A stretch of DNA of 64,000 bases, taken from Thiothrix unzii (lineage in GTDB: Bacteria; Pseudomonadota; Gammaproteobacteria; Thiotrichales; Thiotrichaceae). A program made the position numbers and the translations under genes. Numbering within the stretch: the stretch's first letter is position 1; every line of letters begins with the position of its first letter. Shown here one piece after another: positions 59,997 through 64,000 of this stretch. The DNA lies in NCBI RefSeq assembly GCF_017901175.1, contig NZ_CP072793.1:186001-250000 (forward strand), in the 5' to 3' direction. The notes under the pieces were generated by a model that saw only the letters and a list, made by a program, of their open reading frames with translations, was not told where the DNA came from and made no database searches.

Positions 59997-61376
59997 ATGA
60001 ATATCTTTCCTATTATCCTCGCGGCGGGTCAAGGAACCCGGATGCGTTCGGCTCTACCCAAGGTGTTGCACCCGATTGCAGGCAAACCGATGTTGCAACA
60101 CGTGGTAGATGCCTGTGCAGCTTTGCAAAACCGTCAAGTAGCGTGCCACATGGCGATTGTTTACGGGCACGGCGGCGAATTAGTGCGCGAACGCATTAGC
60201 GGTGAAAACCTCAACTGGGCGTTGCAATCGGTACAAAAAGGCACGGGTCACGCAGTGGCACAAGCCATTCATTTGGTGGATGCGGACGATATTGTGTTGA
60301 TTGCTTACGGTGATGTGCCGTTGATTCGCTCGGTAACACTGCAAAGTCTGGCGCAAGGTTTGCAAGATTCCGCTTTGTGCATTTTGACTACGACGCTGAC
60401 AAATCCTACCGGTTACGGGCGGATTGTGCGTAATGCGCAAGGGCAGGTGCAGGCGATTGTGGAAGAGAAAGATGCCAACGACACCCAGCGGCAAATTACC
60501 GAAGTGAATACCGGTTTTATCGCAGCACGCGGCGCGGATTTGAAGCGTTGGTTACAGCAACTGAGTCCGCAAAATGCTCAAGGTGAATATTACCTCACCG
60601 ATTGCGTGGGCTTGGCTGTGGCGGAAGGCGGCAGCATTAATACCGTGTGTTGCACCGATCCGGTGGAAGTGGAAGGTGCGAATAACCGGGTGCAGTTAGC
60701 ACGGCTGGAACGCGCTTGTCAGCAGCGTCAGGTGGAAAAGTTGATGTTAGCGGGTGCAACCGTGGCTGACCCGGCGCGGCTGGATATTCGTGGTACGGTT
60801 GAAACCGGGCAGGATGTGTTTTTAGACATCAATGTGGTGTTAATCGGTAAGGTCACTATCGGTAATAACGTGGTGATTGAAGCCGGTTGCGTGATTCAGG
60901 ATGCTGAGATTGGCGACAATACGCACATTAAAGCGTATTCGGTGATTGAGTCAGCAGTGATTGCATCACACTGCGATATTGGCCCGTTTGCCCGTTTGCG
61001 CCCCGGCACGGTGCTGGCAGAAAAAGCCAAAATCGGCAATTTCGTGGAAACCAAAAAAGCTCGTATTGGCAAAGGCAGCAAGGTTAATCACCTCAGTTAC
61101 ATTGGTGATACCGAAATGGGCGAATCGGTCAATATTGGTGCGGGAACCATTACCTGTAATTACGATGGCGCGAATAAGCACAAAACAGTCATCGGTGATA
61201 ACGTTTTTGTGGGGTCGTGTACCCAGTTGGTGGCTCCGGTCACGATTGCACAAGGGGCGACGATTGGCGCGGGTTCAACCATTACTAAAGATGCACCGGC
61301 TGATGAATTAACCCTGTCGCGTGCGAAACAAATGACCATGAAAGGCTGGCAGCGTCCGGTTAAGGAGAAAAAATAA
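59997..61376 (+). CDS. glmU: Bifunctional UDP-GlcNAc pyrophosphorylase / GlcN-1-P acetyltransferase GlmU
   Basis: 459 residues. The N-terminal nucleotidyltransferase has [27 protein letters not shown] (8-34) and YGDVPLI. The C-terminal left-handed beta-helix acetyltransferase has hexapeptide repeats ([24 protein letters not shown] and on) and [17 protein letters not shown]. It makes UDP-GlcNAc for peptidoglycan and LPS. It overlaps glmS by one base (TAATG). Confidence 0.97.
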   Translation: MNIFPIILAAGQGTRMRSALPKVLHPIAGKPMLQHVVDACAALQNRQVACHMAIVYGHGGELVRERISGENLNWALQSVQKGTGHAVAQAIHLVDADDIVLIAYGDVPLIRSVTLQSLAQGLQDSALCILTTTLTNPTGYGRIVRNAQGQVQAIVEEKDANDTQRQITEVNTGFIAARGADLKRWLQQLSPQNAQGEYYLTDCVGLAVAEGGSINTVCCTDPVEVEGANNRVQLARLERACQQRQVEKLMLAGATVADPARLDIRGTVETGQDVFLDINVVLIGKVTIGNNVVIEAGCVIQDAEIGDNTHIKAYSVIESAVIASHCDIGPFARLRPGTVLAEKAKIGNFVETKKARIGKGSKVNHLSYIGDTEMGESVNIGAGTITCNYDGANKHKTVIGDNVFVGSCTQLVAPVTIAQGATIGAGSTITKDAPADELTLSRAKQMTMKGWQRPVKEKK

Positions 61377-63214
61377 TGTGCGGTATTGTCGGCGCGGTAG
61401 CGCAACGTCCGGTGGTCGAGATTTTATTGGAAGGTTTACGTCGTTTGGAATACCGGGGTTACGATTCCGCTGGTGTTGCCGTGGTGCGTGGGCAGGGTGA
61501 TTTGGTACGTAGCCGCGCGCTGGGAAAAGTCGCAGCGTTGATGGCGCAGTTAGGTGTTGAACCGATTGACGGGCATTTAGGCATTGCGCATACCCGTTGG
61601 GCAACGCACGGTGTACCTGCTGAACGCAATGCGCACCCGCATTTCAGCGGTGAATGGGTTGGTTTGGTGCATAACGGTATTATTGAAAATCACGCGGATT
61701 TGCGTAAACGCTTGCAAGATACCGGGTTTACTTTTACCTCTGACACCGACACCGAAGTGGTGGCGCATTTGGTGGAAGTATTCCGCCGTCAGGGTTTGAG
61801 CCTGCTGGATTGCGTGTTGGCGGCGCGGTGTGAATTGCAGGGTGCTTACGCGCTGGCAGTGATTTCCCCGAATGAGCCGGACACCTTGATTGTGGCGCGG
61901 CAAGGCAGCCCGCTGGTGATTGGTTTGGGTATCGGTGAGAATTTTATTGGCTCAGATATTCAGGCAATGTTGCCGGTGACTAGCCGTTTCATTTATTTGG
62001 AAAACGGTGATGTGGCACGTATTACCCGCCACAAAGTCGATATTTACGATGTGACGGGTGCGAAAGTTGAGCGTCCGGTCAAGCAATCCAGTGCGTGTTC
62101 GTTTGCGGCGGATTTGGGTGAATACCGCCATTTCATGCTCAAGGAAATCTTTGAGCAGCCGCAATCCGTTGCCGCTACTTTGGAAGGGCGTTTGGCTGCG
62201 GATCACGTGTTGCCGTGTTTGCACGGGGTGAGCGACGCGCTGGAACGTTTGGCGCAAGTTGACGAAGTGCAAATTATTGCTTGCGGAACCAGTTATCACG
62301 CGGGCTTAGTGGGGCGTTACTGGATTGAAGCCAATACCGATATTCCGTGCCAAGTGGAAGTCGCCAGTGAATACCGTTACCGTCGCCAGCCACCGCGCAA
62401 AAATCTGTTGTTTGTGACGATTTCTCAATCGGGTGAAACCGCCGATACCTTGGCTGCACTCGAAAAAATCAAAGAAAATCATGGCAGTTTAGCCACCTTG
62501 ACCATTTGTAATGTGGCGGAAAGCTCGTTGATCCGCGAATCGGATTTAGCCTTGATGACGGTTGCCGGGCCGGAAATCGGGGTGGCTTCCACTAAAGCCT
62601 TTACCACGCAACTGGTTGCTTTGCAGTTGCTGATGGTATTGCTGATGCAAGCCAAAGGTGCGGATGCGGGCAAGATCGCTAAGATCGTGGATGATTTGCG
62701 TAAATTGCCTGCTTTAATTGAGCAAGCTTTGGATTTGAATGCCACGATTGAAAAGCTTGCTGAGCATTTTATTGAGAAACACCACGCGCTATTTTTAGGG
62801 CGCGGTGAGTTGTACCCGATTGCGATGGAAGGTGCGCTCAAACTCAAGGAAATTTCCTACATTCACGCCGAAGCTTACCCCGCAGGTGAACTCAAGCATG
62901 GCCCGTTGGCGTTAGTCGATAGTGAGATGCCGATTGTCACGGTAGCACCCAACACTGCCTTGCTGGAGAAGTTAAAATCCAACTTGGAAGAAGTGCGTTC
63001 GCGCGGCGGTGTGTTGTACGTGTTTGCAGATCGTGAGGCACACATTCAGGAGGCGGATAATTTGCACGTATTGGAAATGCCGCATGTCCCGGAGTTACTG
63101 GCTCCGATTGTTTACACCCTGCCGTTGCAACTGCTGTCTTACCATGTCGCAGTCCAAAAAGGTACGGATGTGGATAAGCCGCGCAATTTAGCGAAGTCGG
63201 TAACGGTTGAGTAG
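61376..63214 (+). CDS. glmS: Glutamine-fructose-6-phosphate aminotransferase GlmS
   Basis: 612 residues. N-terminal Ntn glutaminase with nucleophile Cys2 ([34 protein letters not shown]) and two SIS sugar isomerase domains ([62 protein letters not shown]). The C-terminal [12 protein letters not shown] is invariant. It feeds GlmM/GlmU with glucosamine-6-phosphate. Coupled to glmU. Confidence 0.98.
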   Translation: MCGIVGAVAQRPVVEILLEGLRRLEYRGYDSAGVAVVRGQGDLVRSRALGKVAALMAQLGVEPIDGHLGIAHTRWATHGVPAERNAHPHFSGEWVGLVHNGIIENHADLRKRLQDTGFTFTSDTDTEVVAHLVEVFRRQGLSLLDCVLAARCELQGAYALAVISPNEPDTLIVARQGSPLVIGLGIGENFIGSDIQAMLPVTSRFIYLENGDVARITRHKVDIYDVTGAKVERPVKQSSACSFAADLGEYRHFMLKEIFEQPQSVAATLEGRLAADHVLPCLHGVSDALERLAQVDEVQIIACGTSYHAGLVGRYWIEANTDIPCQVEVASEYRYRRQPPRKNLLFVTISQSGETADTLAALEKIKENHGSLATLTICNVAESSLIRESDLALMTVAGPEIGVASTKAFTTQLVALQLLMVLLMQAKGADAGKIAKIVDDLRKLPALIEQALDLNATIEKLAEHFIEKHHALFLGRGELYPIAMEGALKLKEISYIHAEAYPAGELKHGPLALVDSEMPIVTVAPNTALLEKLKSNLEEVRSRGGVLYVFADREAHIQEADNLHVLEMPHVPELLAPIVYTLPLQLLSYHVAVQKGTDVDKPRNLAKSVTVE

Positions 63215-63306
63215 TATTGAAAAACCCTATGATGGGGGCGCGTAAGCATTGAATCCCTTGTATATCCGTGAGGGTATTATTTCAGTACAATCTTATATTC
63301 TAATAA

Positions 63307-63328
63307 ACCAGCGGCTCGTTCCGCTGGT
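63307..63328 (+). terminator. Possible terminator after glmS
   Basis: ACCAGCGG-CTCGTT-CCGCTGGT is a perfect 8-bp stem with a 6-base loop. It is followed only by GTCTGTTTA, a poor T-tract, so termination may be partial. Confidence 0.5.
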
Positions 63329-63379
63329 GTCTGTTTAGGGTTATGCGTTTTCAATCTACGGTCGGAGGTAAACACCGTA

Positions 63380-64000
63380 ATGGGTAATTGGTTTGTGTCA
63401 CTGTTAGGTGACTGGAAAGAGCGTTTCACGCCTTACAGGAGTTGGTTGGGTGAGCTGAAAAATCCTGAGGTATTAAAAGCAGATGCGATGGCGGGTTTGA
63501 CCGTGGCTCTGGTTTTGATCCCTCAGTCAATGGCTTACGCACAATTGGCGGGCTTGCCTGCGTATATCGGCTTATATGCTTCCTTTTTGCCGGTCATGGT
63601 GGCGGCGATTTTCGGTTCTTCGCGCCAATTGGGTACGGGGCCGGTAGCGGTAGTGTCGTTAATGTCGGCAGCAGCCATGCAGCCGTTCGCTTTGCAGGGT
63701 TTGCCGATTGAAGCCATCGTGGTGTATTCCGCGTTGTTAGCGTTGATGATCGGGATATTCCAGTTGTCATTGGGCTTATTGCGTTTGGGTATCTTGGTCG
63801 ACTTTTTATCGCATCCGGTGGTGGTGGGTTTCACCAATGCTGGGGCGTTGATTATTGCCACCTCGCAAGTGCCAAAAATCTTTGGACTGAATATTAAGGC
63901 GGATCAGTTTGATCATTCTTATGAGTTCTGGTGGGCAACGATTGCAGCTTTGCCTGATACCAAAGTGACAACGTTTGTGATTGGTGCATTTGCCTTAACG
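63380..64000 (+). CDS. SulP-family anion transporter, N-terminal part (cut by window edge)
   Basis: 207 codons visible, starting MGNWFVSLLGDWKERFTPYRSWLGEL, with CGGAGG 12 bases upstream. The SulP signature AGLTVALVLIPQSMAYAQLAGLPAYIGLYASFLPVMVAAIFGSSRQLGTGPVAVVSLM is present, followed by further membrane segments. The family carries sulfate, bicarbonate or other anions. In this autotroph both sulfate and bicarbonate are plausible, and the fragment cannot decide. The STAS domain would lie beyond the edge. Confidence 0.9.
   Translation, partial: MGNWFVSLLGDWKERFTPYRSWLGELKNPEVLKADAMAGLTVALVLIPQSMAYAQLAGLPAYIGLYASFLPVMVAAIFGSSRQLGTGPVAVVSLMSAAAMQPFALQGLPIEAIVVYSALLALMIGIFQLSLGLLRLGILVDFLSHPVVVGFTNAGALIIATSQVPKIFGLNIKADQFDHSYEFWWATIAALPDTKVTTFVIGAFALT

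Noticed and set aside
63215-63306. Possible glmS-type or other riboswitch near glmS/SulP
   Set aside because: The region is downstream of glmS, not upstream, and I see no conserved riboswitch core; only a simple hairpin follows at 63307.

Overview
The window looks like chromosome of a chemolithoautotrophic, sulfur-oxidising gammaproteobacterium, most likely Thiothrix or a close relative. This is an inference from gene content and order: a complete gammaproteobacterial ybgC-tolQRAB-pal-cpoB cluster, queE/queC, mutY-yggX, glmUS, an alpha-carboxysome operon with form IA RuBisCO, and a glycine/asparagine-rich exported protein resembling sulfur-globule envelope proteins. Base composition is moderate, with AT-richer islands at about 2.1-4.2 kb and around the accessory genes.

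Layout. 0-2.1 kb: the 5' part of a sensor kinase, its OmpR-type regulator, a small membrane protein and glyoxalase I. 2.1-4.2 kb: an AT-rich accessory stretch with a secreted Cys-containing protein, a duplicated and partly decayed GNAT locus and an HNH nuclease-like protein. 4.2-12.2 kb: metabolic and regulatory genes (two EamA transporters, MocR and LysR regulators, a tautomerase, a class IV aminotransferase, a phosphatase-like protein, a Gfa-like protein, arylamine N-acetyltransferase, Uma2). 12.2-23.9 kb: hrpA, ruvB, the Tol-Pal envelope system and queE. 23.9-30.1 kb: an accessory island (GNAT/DUF1778 toxin-antitoxin, Uma2, STAND NTPase with TPR repeats, DUF4143 ATPase) between queE and queC. 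30.2-38.0 kb: queC, msrA, yaiI-like, a second DUF4143 ATPase, uvrD, glutathione reductase and a peroxiredoxin-glutaredoxin fusion. 38.2-52.7 kb: the CO2-fixation region. 52.8-64 kb: housekeeping genes (gmk, a HAD hydrolase, a flap-endonuclease-like gene, yggX, mutY, tRNA-Gly, mtnBDC, glmUS, a partial SulP transporter).

The CO2-fixation region is the most interesting part. One arm on the minus strand carries cbbR, csoS1D, a conserved small protein and a protein resembling LCIB/LCIC-type carbonic anhydrases. The other arm on the plus strand runs cbbL-cbbS-csoS2-csoSCA-csoS4A-csoS4B-csoS1-csoS1-acRAF, then a disordered 76-residue protein, a CaMKII-AD/SnoaL protein with the HHHSS signature of iota-carbonic anhydrases, and cbbO. 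No intact cbbQ is present. Between cbbR and cbbL lie two near-identical promoter-like segments about 750 bp apart. They flank a small membrane-protein gene and the 3' ends of what look like cbbQ and tsaC/sua5 genes, recording a past rearrangement. CsoS2 carries a histidine/cysteine-rich insert. The locus may therefore encode three unrelated carbonic-anhydrase-type proteins together.

Several short inverted-repeat families are scattered through the window: a G/C-rich element present three times, once translated in frame inside hrpA, and a 28-bp palindrome on both sides of the glutathione reductase gene.
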